Source: Pseudomonadota bacterium (GTDB taxonomy: Bacteria > Pseudomonadota > Alphaproteobacteria > Azospirillales > Azospirillaceae). Taken from it: DNA of 5,290 nucleotides. The stretch lies in the NCBI GenBank assembly GCA_023416195.1, contig JAEZID010000470.1:1-5290 (forward strand). The letters run 5' to 3'. The notes below the pieces were generated by a model. The model made no database searches. It saw nothing but the letters and a program-made list of their open reading frames with translations, and was not told the DNA's origin. The translations under genes were made by a program, and so were the position numbers. This document shows, piece after piece, positions 1 through 5,286 of the stretch; within the stretch, counting starts at the first letter, position 1; the number at the start of each line of letters is the position of its first letter.

Positions 1-11
1 CTGTCCTCCGG

Positions 12-1262
12 TTATTCCTGTTCTTTCAAGCCATGGACCTCGACCGGGTTGGGCAGGCCCTTCACCGGATGCCAGCCGACCGGGGTCAGGCGGGCGCCGC
101 AGGCGGCGGCGAACGCGGCGGAGGTCAGGACGGTGCGGTTCAGGCGGTCGCACAGCCCCTCGATCCGGCTGACCAGATTGACCGCCGGGCCGATCACCGT
201 GAAGTCCAGCCGGTCGGCGGAACCGATGTTGCCGTACATGACCTCGCCCAGATGCAGCGCGATGCCGCAGCGCAGCGTCGGCTGGCCCCAGGCGGCGCGC
301 TCGGCGTTGCGCTCGATCATGCCCGCCACGGCGTCCTCCGCCGCGTCGAGCGCCTTGGTGCAGGCGGACGCCCCGTCGCGGTCGCTGTCCTCCAGCGGGA
401 AGATCGCCAGCATGGCGTCGCCGATGAACTTCATGATCTCGCCGCCGTGGCGTTCCACCGCCCCGCCCATGATCACGAAATAGCCGTTCAGCAGGCCGAT
501 CAGCTCCTCGCGCGGCAGCCGGTCGGCCAGCGAGGTGAAGCCGCGCAGGTCGCAGTACCACAGAACCGCGCGCACGTTGGCGCCGGTGCCGCGCCGGATG
601 TCGCCGGACAGGATGCGCGTGCCCGTCCGCCGCCCGACGTAGGTGTCCAGCACTGTGACCGCCAGCCGCCGCAGCGCCATCGTCTCCAGCACCGCGCCCA
701 GCGCGGGCATGACGCCGTTGACCAGCGCCAGATCCTCGATGGAAAAGCCGCCGGGCCGGTCGGTGGTGAAGCTCATCACGTTGCGCCGTCCGTCCGCGAA
801 CAGGATGGTCATGGCGGCGTAGTCGGTGGCGCCCTGTTGGCGCAGTTCACCCAGCACCGGATAGGGCCAGGGCGCCTCCATCTGCTCCAGCCGGTAGCGA
901 AGCGCGTCGGCGCCGTCGTCCAGCAGGGTGGCGAAGGGGCTGCTCAGATACTCGCTGCTGGTCTCGGTGCCGTGCGGGCGGGTGGAAACCTCCACGCCCT
1001 GGGTGTGGCGGCGCCAGAAGAAGGCGATGGAGCGGATCTGCGGGTGCAGCAGCGGCAGCCCGCACACCACGCGCCACAGCGGCACGCCCGCCGCGCCCAG
1101 CCGGCGGCAGAAGCGGTCCAGAAGCTCCTGGATGCTGGCGGCGTGCCGCCCGTCCTGCAACAGCCAGTCGATCACCTCCTGCCGGGTATCGCGGGGGCCG
1201 GGGGAGGGCAGAGCGGCCGTAAGATCCGGCGTGGAGGCGGGCGTGGACGGCGCGACGCTCAC
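12..1262 (-). CDS. Class III adenylate cyclase, soluble, with uncharacterised N-terminal region
   Basis: The 416-residue protein should convert ATP to cAMP in the cytoplasm. The C-terminal half (about residues 228-415) is a class III cyclase catalytic domain. D238 in CDLRGFT and D282 in KFIGDAML are the two metal-binding aspartates. K278 and D353 (RLDFTVIG) are the adenine-selecting pair, favouring ATP over GTP. N362 and R366 in AVNLVSRIE are the transition-state residues. All are present, so the enzyme should be active. Residues 1-25 are Pro/Ser/Thr/Ala-rich, and about 26-200 form an N-terminal region I cannot assign to a named sensor domain. It has no signal peptide or membrane segment. The start is GTG (1260-1262) without a good Shine-Dalgarno sequence, so the exact start is less certain than the gene. 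The gene is divergent from nfu; its stop TAA is at 12-14. A guanylate cyclase is less likely given K278/D353. Confidence 0.95.
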   Translation of the reverse strand: MSVAPSTPASTPDLTAALPSPGPRDTRQEVIDWLLQDGRHAASIQELLDRFCRRLGAAGVPLWRVVCGLPLLHPQIRSIAFFWRRHTQGVEVSTRPHGTETSSEYLSSPFATLLDDGADALRYRLEQMEAPWPYPVLGELRQQGATDYAAMTILFADGRRNVMSFTTDRPGGFSIEDLALVNGVMPALGAVLETMALRRLAVTVLDTYVGRRTGTRILSGDIRRGTGANVRAVLWYCDLRGFTSLADRLPREELIGLLNGYFVIMGGAVERHGGEIMKFIGDAMLAIFPLEDSDRDGASACTKALDAAEDAVAGMIERNAERAAWGQPTLRCGIALHLGEVMYGNIGSADRLDFTVIGPAVNLVSRIEGLCDRLNRTVLTSAAFAAACGARLTPVGWHPVKGLPNPVEVHGLKEQE

Positions 1263-1363
1263 GGGGCAATAACCATACTGAGACGATCCTTGATCTGGCG
1301 CGCGATTCTGCCCAAGTTTCGCCTGCGCCGCCAGTCAGTTCGGCGCCGATGGAGGATATGGAC
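1263..1363. promoter_or_regulatory. Divergent intergenic region between the cyclase gene and nfu
   Basis: These 101 bp separate two genes pointing away from each other, so promoters for both should lie here. I see no convincing -35/-10 pair on either strand; TTGATC at 1289-1294 is the closest -35-like hexamer on the plus strand, with no matching -10. The role is inferred from gene orientation only. Confidence 0.4.
1351..1356 (+). promoter_or_regulatory. Shine-Dalgarno site deciding the nfu start
   Basis: GGAGGA lies 7 nt before the ATG at 1364-1366. Two in-frame ATGs precede that codon (1349 and 1358). The first overlaps the upstream edge of this site and the second is only one base after it. 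The site therefore favours 1364, which also gives the usual Nfu N-terminus MFIQTEQTPNP. Confidence 0.8.
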
Positions 1364-1915
1364 ATGTTCATTCAGACCGAGCAGACGCCCAACCCGGCGA
1401 CTCTCAAGTTCCTGCCGGGGCGTGACGTGCTCGGACGCGGCACCGCCGACTTCCCCAGCCGCGAGGATGCCGCCCGTTCGCCGCTCGCCCAGCGCCTGTT
1501 CGAAATCGACGGGGTGGAAGGCGTGTTCCTGGGCGCCGACTTCATCACCATCACCAAGACCGCCGCCAAGGACTGGTTCCTGCTGAAGCCGTCGATCCTC
1601 GGCGTCATCATGGAGCATTTCACCGCCAACCGGCCGGTGCTGCTCGACGACGTCGGCAGCGGCCACACCGAGGGCGGTGATGACGACGAGATCGTCCAGC
1701 AGATCAAGGAGCTGCTCGACACCCGCGTGCGCCCGGCCGTGGCGCAGGACGGCGGCGACATCACCTTCCACGGGTTCGAGGACGGGGTGGTGTATCTGGT
1801 CATGAAGGGCGCCTGCTCGGGCTGCCCCAGCTCGACGGCCACGCTGAAGGCGGGCATCGAGAACATGCTGCGCCACTACATCCCCGAGGTCGTCGAGGTC
1901 CGGGCGGTCCGCTGA
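1364..1915 (+). CDS. NFU1-type iron-sulfur cluster carrier (NifU family)
   Basis: The 183-residue cytosolic protein belongs to the family that holds a [4Fe-4S] cluster at a dimer interface and delivers it to client apoenzymes. Residues 1 to about 87 are the Nfu N-terminal domain, opening with MFIQTEQTPNPATLKFLPG, the family signature. An acidic linker (about 95-108) leads to the C-terminal NifU domain (about 109-180), which contains RPAVAQDGGDI and the cluster-binding C151-S-G-C154. Length and domain order match bacterial and mitochondrial NFU1 proteins. They differ from E. coli NfuA, whose N-terminal domain is a degenerate A-type scaffold. It also lacks the IscU-like part of true NifU, so it is a housekeeping carrier rather than a nitrogen-fixation scaffold. 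The start is set by GGAGGA at 1351-1356. A hairpin-forming inverted repeat with a T-rich tail follows the stop. No isc, suf or nif genes are next to it here. Confidence 0.95.
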   Translation: MFIQTEQTPNPATLKFLPGRDVLGRGTADFPSREDAARSPLAQRLFEIDGVEGVFLGADFITITKTAAKDWFLLKPSILGVIMEHFTANRPVLLDDVGSGHTEGGDDDEIVQQIKELLDTRVRPAVAQDGGDITFHGFEDGVVYLVMKGACSGCPSSTATLKAGIENMLRHYIPEVVEVRAVR

Positions 1916-1919
1916 CGTT

Positions 1920-1949
1920 TCTTTGCGGCGAGGGGAATCGCCACAAAGA
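1920..1949 (+). terminator. Short imperfect hairpin directly after nfu
   Basis: TCTTTG (1920-1925) pairs with CAAAGA (1944-1949), and GGCGA (1927-1931) pairs with TCGCC (1938-1942). One C/A mismatch (1926/1943) lies between them and the loop is GGGGAA. It begins 5 nt after the nfu stop. It has no T-tract of its own, and its right half is shared with the left arm of the larger inverted repeat, so the two folds are mutually exclusive. It could be a 3'-end stabiliser or part of a termination region. Confidence 0.4.
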
Positions 1950-2056
1950 CACAAAGGGCACAAAGATTTTCACAAAGAGGGTCTCGGCAGTGCGGTCACT
2001 CACCGCGGTGTCGGCGCCCCTTTGTGAGGTTCTTTGTGCCCTTTGTGTCTTTGTGG
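1941..2056. repeat. Long inverted repeat built of CACAAAG units, in the convergent nfu/deacetylase gap
   Basis: Two 26-bp arms (1941-1966 and 2031-2056) are exact reverse complements. After a 3-nt internal mismatch the pairing resumes for 11 bp with one mismatch (1970-1980 with 2017-2027), leaving a loop of about 36 nt. The left arm region holds CACAAAG at 1942, 1950, 1959 and 1971. The right side mirrors it with CTTTGTG at 2020, 2032, 2041 and 2049. The loop contains a second small stem, GCGGT/ACCGC (1992-1996 with 2002-2006). The arms are AT-richer than the neighbouring genes. I recall the same CACAAAG-type motif, and its translation TTKTQRAQR, from intergenic repeats and spurious ORFs of many bacteria; this is memory, not a search. 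Spaced direct-repeat units alone might suggest CRISPR, but there are no unique spacers. Confidence 0.85.
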
Positions 2057-2070
2057 TGAATCTTTTTCTT
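1941..2070 (+). terminator. Candidate intrinsic terminator for nfu formed by the inverted repeat
   Basis: Transcribed from nfu, the 26-bp stem ends at 2056 and is followed after six bases by a T-rich run (2063-2070, TTTTTCTT). The stem is long and the U-tract slightly displaced, so this is an atypical Rho-independent terminator. In the opposite direction (end of the deacetylase gene) no U-tract follows the stem, so any termination there would need another mechanism. Confidence 0.5.
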
Positions 2071-3112
2071 ATTCCGGAACCACGAACTGCAATCCCAACC
2101 AGCGCCAACGGCCGTCCGGGGCCGGCAGGGTGCAGTTGACGCGGGACCGGCCGGGCGGGAAGGGGTCCTTGATGCGGACCTCGACGCGGTCGTCGGAGAC
2201 GTGCTCGATGGCGGTGCGGCCCTGGCCGGCGGCGAAGCAGGCCAGCCGCGACAGGTCGCCCACCTCGTCGGCGGCGGTGAAGCCCAGCGACGGCGGGTTT
2301 ACGGTCAGCAGCGGGTCGTCGGGCGTCAGGTCGGTGACCGGCAGCGGCAGCGCGTTGGCGGCCAGCTGGAAACGGTCCACGCTGCCGAAGGCCTCGTTCA
2401 TGAAGAAGCGCGGCAGGTTCCAGCGGTCGGCCTGCGGGTGCAGAACGCCGGACTGCTGGCCGAAGGCGGCGTCCAGCCCATGGTCGATGACGTAGGCGCG
2501 GGCGGCGGCCGACACCTCGCCCTGCGGGTAGGCGAACAGCGTCGGGCGCTTGCCCAGCTCCGCCTGGAGGCGGTCGGACATGCGGCGCAGCTCCGCCACG
2601 ATGTCGGCGGCGGGGCGGGACACCAGCGATTGGGTGGAGGCGCTCAGGCCGCCGATGGTCACCCCGGCCGCCGCCAGCTGGCGGATTTCCGCCCAGGTCA
2701 TGTGGGCGGGCGATCCCCGGTCCACGGCGTCGGTCGCGACGAACAGGGTGAAGGGCAGGTTGGCGGCCTTCAGGCGCGGCCAAGCCTCGCGGAAGGCGGA
2801 CCGGCTGGCCTCGTCGATGGTGATGGCGACCGTGCGGTCGGGCAGCGGCTTGCCGGTGCGCAGCGCCTCCAGGACGCGGGGCAGCGGCAGGACCTGATAC
2901 TCGCCGTCCGTCAGCTCCTCGATGTGGGCTTCGAACTGGTCGAGGCGGATGCTGATCGAGGGGGTCTGATCCTCGCCGAAGCGGTCGTAGGCGAAAACCA
3001 CCGCCCTGGGGGGCGCGGCCTGCTCCGCGGCGACGGCGGGGCCGCCCGCCAGAACCTGAAGGGTCCAGGCGGCGGCCACGGCGAGCAATGCGGCGGCGCG
3101 TCGAAGCGGCAT
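2069..3112 (-). CDS. Exported NodB-fold (polysaccharide deacetylase-like) protein, probably without catalytic activity
   Basis: The 347-residue protein starts MPLRRAAALLAVAAAWTLQVL, a typical Sec signal peptide with likely cleavage near AVAA (26-29), so it should be periplasmic. Residues about 38-240 follow the NodB fold: VVFAYDRFGED (38-48), RTVAITIDEASRSAFREAWPRL (93-114), LPFTLFVATDAVDRG (119-133), MTWAEIRQLAAAGVTIGG (138-155) and FAYPQGE (193-199). About 100 C-terminal residues are unassigned. In active members motif 1 is TFDDG and motif 2 is H-[ST]-x-x-H. Here they read T98-I-D100-E101-A and L156-S-A-S-T160, so both metal-binding histidines are gone and the metal-binding Asp is Glu. Catalysis by the usual mechanism is doubtful; the protein may bind glycans instead. 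The ATG at 3110-3112 is chosen for the signal peptide; no strong Shine-Dalgarno is visible. The TAA stop (2069-2071) lies 12 nt from the inverted repeat. Confidence 0.87.
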   Translation of the reverse strand: MPLRRAAALLAVAAAWTLQVLAGGPAVAAEQAAPPRAVVFAYDRFGEDQTPSISIRLDQFEAHIEELTDGEYQVLPLPRVLEALRTGKPLPDRTVAITIDEASRSAFREAWPRLKAANLPFTLFVATDAVDRGSPAHMTWAEIRQLAAAGVTIGGLSASTQSLVSRPAADIVAELRRMSDRLQAELGKRPTLFAYPQGEVSAAARAYVIDHGLDAAFGQQSGVLHPQADRWNLPRFFMNEAFGSVDRFQLAANALPLPVTDLTPDDPLLTVNPPSLGFTAADEVGDLSRLACFAAGQGRTAIEHVSDDRVEVRIKDPFPPGRSRVNCTLPAPDGRWRWLGLQFVVPE

Positions 3113-3135
3113 GTCGGCCCATACGGATCGCTGAA

Positions 3136-3151
3136 CCGGACGACCGTCCGG
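3136..3151. promoter_or_regulatory. Perfect palindrome upstream of the NodB-like gene
   Basis: CCGGACG (3136-3142) and CGTCCGG (3145-3151) are perfect reverse complements separated by AC. The site lies 23 nt upstream of the ATG at 3112, in a position suited to an operator or a 5'-leader hairpin. No T-run follows on the minus strand, so it is not an obvious terminator of the dipeptidase gene. Confidence 0.4.
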
Positions 3152-3155
3152 CTTA

Positions 3156-3170
3156 CCACATGTGATGTGG
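3156..3170. promoter_or_regulatory. Second perfect palindrome upstream of the NodB-like gene
   Basis: CCACAT (3156-3161) and ATGTGG (3165-3170) flank GTG as perfect reverse complements; the inner CACATGTG is itself a palindrome. It is separated from the palindrome at 3136-3151 by only 4 bp. The pair occupies about 35 bp of the 146-bp spacer (3113-3258) between the dipeptidase and the NodB-like gene. The binding protein, if any, is unknown. I find no clear -35/-10 pair in this spacer. Confidence 0.4.
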
Positions 3171-3258
3171 CATATCGGACCCACCGGGAACAAGTCCGCA
3201 ACGTCTCCAAGGCTGCTGCCGGTCGCCGAGCGATGCAGCCTTGCAACAAACCGTCGCC

Positions 3259-3810
3259 TCAGCCCATCAGCCTTCCACCGGCCGCCGCGTCGGTCAGCAG
3301 CGGGTAGCCCTCCGCGTCGGGAAGCTGGTAATGCCACCACTCGCACGCGTAATGCTGCCAGCCCGCCGCCGTCATGATGCCGAGCAGGGCGGCGCGGTTG
3401 CGCTGCTGCTTGCGGGTCAGGTCGGTGCGGCCGTGGTGGGAACGCTCCGTCATGTCGTCGAAGCCGGTGCCCATGTCCAGCGGCTGGCCGTCCTTGTCGG
3501 CCAGGGTCAGGTCCACGGCGACCCCACGCGAATGCATGGAGCCGATGCGCGGGTCGGCGATGTAGGCGGGGTCGGGGAAGGCATGCCACAGCGTCCATTG
3601 CGCCTCGACCGGGCGGAAGGCATCGTACAGGCGCAGCCGGCGGCCGATGCCGCGCGCCAGATCGATGGCCGTGCGCAGCCGGTCGGCGGCGTGAGGGTGC
3701 AGCAGGCACAGCGGCTGGCGGTAGATCGGCGCGCCCGTCAGGTTGTCGGGCGTGGCGTAGAGCAGGTCGAGATCGACGTCGAAGGCCGGCGGTGCGATGT
3801 CAATGATCAT
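3259..3810 (-). CDS. D-alanyl-D-alanine dipeptidase (VanX/DdpX family, peptidase M15D)
   Basis: The 183-residue zinc enzyme hydrolyses D-Ala-D-Ala. In non-resistant bacteria such enzymes recycle the dipeptide released from peptidoglycan. The signature residues are all present. R66 lies in YDAFRP, H93 and D100 in SMHSRGVAVD, and E157 and H160 in CEWWHYQ. H93, D100 and H160 are the zinc ligands, E157 the catalytic base and R66 the transition-state arginine. The 7-residue H-D and 3-residue E-H spacings equal those of VanX. There is no signal peptide, so it should be cytoplasmic like VanX and DdpX. The start ATG (3808-3810, MIIDIAPPAF) fits the family length; a longer upstream frame runs back through tsaB and is rejected. 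No vanA/vanH or transporter genes are nearby, so vancomycin resistance is not indicated. It is divergent from tsaB with a 64-bp gap; the NodB-like gene follows after 146 bp. Confidence 0.93.
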   Translation of the reverse strand: MIIDIAPPAFDVDLDLLYATPDNLTGAPIYRQPLCLLHPHAADRLRTAIDLARGIGRRLRLYDAFRPVEAQWTLWHAFPDPAYIADPRIGSMHSRGVAVDLTLADKDGQPLDMGTGFDDMTERSHHGRTDLTRKQQRNRAALLGIMTAAGWQHYACEWWHYQLPDAEGYPLLTDAAAGGRLMG

Positions 3811-3874
3811 GGTGTGCGAGGGGTCTGTTGGACTTCGGGTTTGGGAAGAAGGCAGCAATGAAGGCGGTGGGTCA
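3811..3874. promoter_or_regulatory. Divergent gap between the dipeptidase gene and tsaB
   Basis: These 64 bp should hold the promoters for tsaB-rimI and for the dipeptidase gene, if those promoters do not lie inside the opposite coding region. I recognise no clear promoter hexamers. A weak purine-rich ribosome site (AAGG at 3861-3864 and GGTGG at 3866-3870) precedes the tsaB ATG. Confidence 0.35.
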
Positions 3875-4546
3875 ATGATCGTTCTGGGTCTGGATACGGC
3901 GACGTCGGGCTGCTCGGCGGCGGTGTGGGACGATGGCCGTGTCACGGCGCGGCGCGCCGAACCCATGGCGCGCGGCCAGGCGGAGGCGCTGGTCCCCATG
4001 GCCGAGGCGGCGCTGGCCGAGGCCGGCGTTGGCTTCGACCGGCTGGACCGCATCGCGGTGACGGTGGGGCCGGGGGCCTTCACGGGGCTGCGCATCGCGC
4101 TGGCGGCGGCGCGCGGCTTCGCGCTGGCCGCCGGGCTGCCGGTCGTCGGCGTCACCACCTTCGACGCCGTCGCGCACGGGCTGCCGGAGCGCGAGCGGGC
4201 GGGGAGGACGGTGCTGGTCGCCGTGGACTCCCGCCGGGCCGAGCCGTTCCTGAACCTGTTCGGTCCCGGCCTGGAGCCGATCGGCGAGCCGGCGATGTTT
4301 GAGCCGGGCGCGGTGCCCGCGTGGCTGGCCGCGCTGTTGCCGGCCGGGCCGCTGCTGATCGCCGGCGACGGGGCCGGGTTGCTGCGTCCGGTGCTGGGGG
4401 ATCGGCCGGACACCGCGTTCGCGGAGGGGCCGGGCACGCCGGACGCCGCCGTGGTGGCGGCGCTGGGTGCGGTGCGGGACATCGGCCTGCCGGCCCAGCC
4501 CTTCTATCTCCGCCCGCCCGACGTCACCCTGCCGAAGAGCAAGTGA
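3875..4546 (+). CDS. tsaB: tRNA threonylcarbamoyladenosine biosynthesis protein TsaB
   Basis: The 223-residue cytosolic protein is the non-catalytic ASKHA-fold partner of TsaD. With TsaD and TsaE it transfers the threonylcarbamoyl group to A37 of ANN-decoding tRNAs (t6A). The start MIVLGLDTATSGCSAAVW is the family N-terminus. VTVGPGAFTGLRIALAAARGFA (62-83) is the hallmark TsaB segment (usually GPGSFTGLR). AVDSRRAEPF (116-125) corresponds to the ALDARRGEVY motif, and the tail PFYLRPPDVTLPKSK matches the usual PLYLRxPD ending. Length is normal. An in-frame ATG at 3797 would add 26 residues, but they do not look like the family, so the start is set at 3875. It is followed by rimI after 13 nt, the common tsaB-rimI arrangement, and the two are likely translated from one transcript. 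Confidence 0.95.
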   Translation: MIVLGLDTATSGCSAAVWDDGRVTARRAEPMARGQAEALVPMAEAALAEAGVGFDRLDRIAVTVGPGAFTGLRIALAAARGFALAAGLPVVGVTTFDAVAHGLPERERAGRTVLVAVDSRRAEPFLNLFGPGLEPIGEPAMFEPGAVPAWLAALLPAGPLLIAGDGAGLLRPVLGDRPDTAFAEGPGTPDAAVVAALGAVRDIGLPAQPFYLRPPDVTLPKSK

Positions 4547-4559
4547 TGGGGGCCAAGTG

Positions 4560-5024
4560 ATGAGCGACGATATCCTTCTTCAGCCGGCGGGCGTCGTCGC
4601 GGCGCCGGTGATCGCCGCCTTGCAGCGGGCCTGCTTCCCCGACGATCCGTGGGGGGAGGAGTCGGTGGCGACGCTGGTCGGTCAGCCCGGCTCCTTCGCC
4701 GTACTGGCGCTGGCGGGAGAGGAGCCGGTCGGCTTCGTCATGGCGCGGGTCGCCGCCGACGATGCGGAGATCATCGCCATCGGCGTTTCGGCGGCGGCGC
4801 GCGGGCGGGGCATCGGCCGCCGCCTCGTCGCGGCGTCGCTGGACGGTTCGCGGGAACGGGGCGCGACGGCGCTGTTCCTGGAAGTCGCCGAAGACAACGA
4901 CGCGGCGCGGGCACTGTATAAGTCCTGCGGTTTCTTTCCGGTCGGCCGACGGCCCGGATATTACAAACGTCCGGATGGAAGGGTTGCCGCTTTGGTGCTC
5001 CGGTATTCTTTCGTAAGCGTATAA
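4560..5024 (+). CDS. rimI: Ribosomal-protein-alanine N-acetyltransferase RimI (GNAT family)
   Basis: The 154-residue cytosolic GNAT enzyme transfers acetyl from acetyl-CoA to protein N-termini, classically that of ribosomal protein S18. The acetyl-CoA pyrophosphate loop is R81-G-R-G-I-G86 in IGVSAAARGRGIGRRLV. The RimI-specific C-terminal block is FLEVAEDNDAARALYKSCGFFPVGRRPGYYKRPDG (106-140). E108 and Y120 sit at the same 12-residue spacing as catalytic E103 and Y115 of enterobacterial RimI. The ATG at 4560-4562 follows a G-run (4548-4552, GGGGG) by 7 nt. It lies 13 nt after the tsaB stop, which supports translational coupling. The last 40 or so codons become less GC-rich. The stop TAA (5022-5024) is only 3 bp from the stop of the convergent TusA-like gene. 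Confidence 0.93.
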   Translation: MSDDILLQPAGVVAAPVIAALQRACFPDDPWGEESVATLVGQPGSFAVLALAGEEPVGFVMARVAADDAEIIAIGVSAAARGRGIGRRLVAASLDGSRERGATALFLEVAEDNDAARALYKSCGFFPVGRRPGYYKRPDGRVAALVLRYSFVSV

Positions 5025-5027
5025 ATC

Positions 5028-5282
5028 TTAACTTTTGCGCACCCAGAGGCGGTGAATCCCCACGGGCTCATCCGGATTTTCGGGTTTTACCGCCAGAATG
5101 GAGTGGCCCAGTTCGGCTAAGGATCGGGGTACATTCTCCAAGGGTTCGCCCGCGTTCAGCCGGACTTCGAGCGTTTGTCCGGACTCCATCCGTTCCACCG
5201 ACAACTTGGTTTTGACGAAGGTTAACGGGCACACGTCCGAGGTGATGTCCAAAAACAAGTCGGTCGAGATTTTTTCGTACAC
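5028..5282 (-). CDS. TusA-family sulfur-carrier-like protein
   Basis: The 84-residue cytosolic protein has the TusA/SirA/YedF fold. The pattern LDITSDVCPLTFVKTKLSVERMESGQTLEV carries the family Cys-Pro pair (C18-P19) at the start of helix 1. A second strand-helix block, PLENVPRSLAELGHSILAV, follows. The conserved Cys would carry a persulfide in sulfur relay. The exact partner is unknown and this is not necessarily the tRNA-thiolation TusA. The start is GTG (5280-5282) with AGGA (5287-5290) 4 nt upstream. The frame stays open to the window edge, so a start beyond 5290 cannot be excluded. GC is about 56% by hand count over 5041-5280, well below the neighbouring genes. It is convergent with rimI, with 3 bp between the stops and no room for a terminator. 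Confidence 0.88.
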   Translation of the reverse strand: MYEKISTDLFLDITSDVCPLTFVKTKLSVERMESGQTLEVRLNAGEPLENVPRSLAELGHSILAVKPENPDEPVGIHRLWVRKS

Positions 5283-5286
5283 TGCT

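Noticed and set aside
1263..1363. Specific sigma-70 promoter hexamers for cyclase or nfu
   Set aside because: TTGATC (1289) lacks a matching -10 at 16-18 bp and TATGGT on the minus strand lacks a -35; neither pair is good enough to call.
33..1586. Long plus-strand open frame (517 codons) opposite the cyclase
   Set aside because: It is the antisense of a gene with clear catalytic motifs; its His/Gln/Arg/Ala-rich low-complexity product is typical of antisense frames in GC-rich DNA.
1942..2055. CRISPR array suggested by repeated CACAAAG units
   Set aside because: Units are 7 bp, spacings are 8-12 bp, the arrangement is inverted rather than direct across the centre, and no cas genes are present.
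1800..3122. Minus-strand 440-codon frame overlapping the NodB-like gene and the 3' end of nfu
   Set aside because: Arg/Pro/Gly-rich translation, no family motifs, and it reads through the inverted repeat; it is a shifted frame of the real gene.
3113..3709. N-terminal extension of the NodB-like protein to 546 residues
   Set aside because: The extension overlaps the dipeptidase coding region out of frame and would bury the signal peptide that starts at 3112.
3259..3810. Vancomycin resistance (vanX) locus
   Set aside because: No vanH, vanA or vanRS genes are adjacent; such dipeptidases are common in Gram-negative bacteria for D-Ala-D-Ala recycling.
3811..4482. N-terminal extension of the dipeptidase through tsaB (407 residues)
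   Set aside because: The extra sequence is Ser/Ala/Pro-rich antisense of tsaB; VanX-type enzymes are about 180-200 residues.
4467..4559. Longer RimI starting inside tsaB
   Set aside because: The added 31 residues do not resemble GNAT N-termini, and a G-rich ribosome site sits just before the ATG at 4560.
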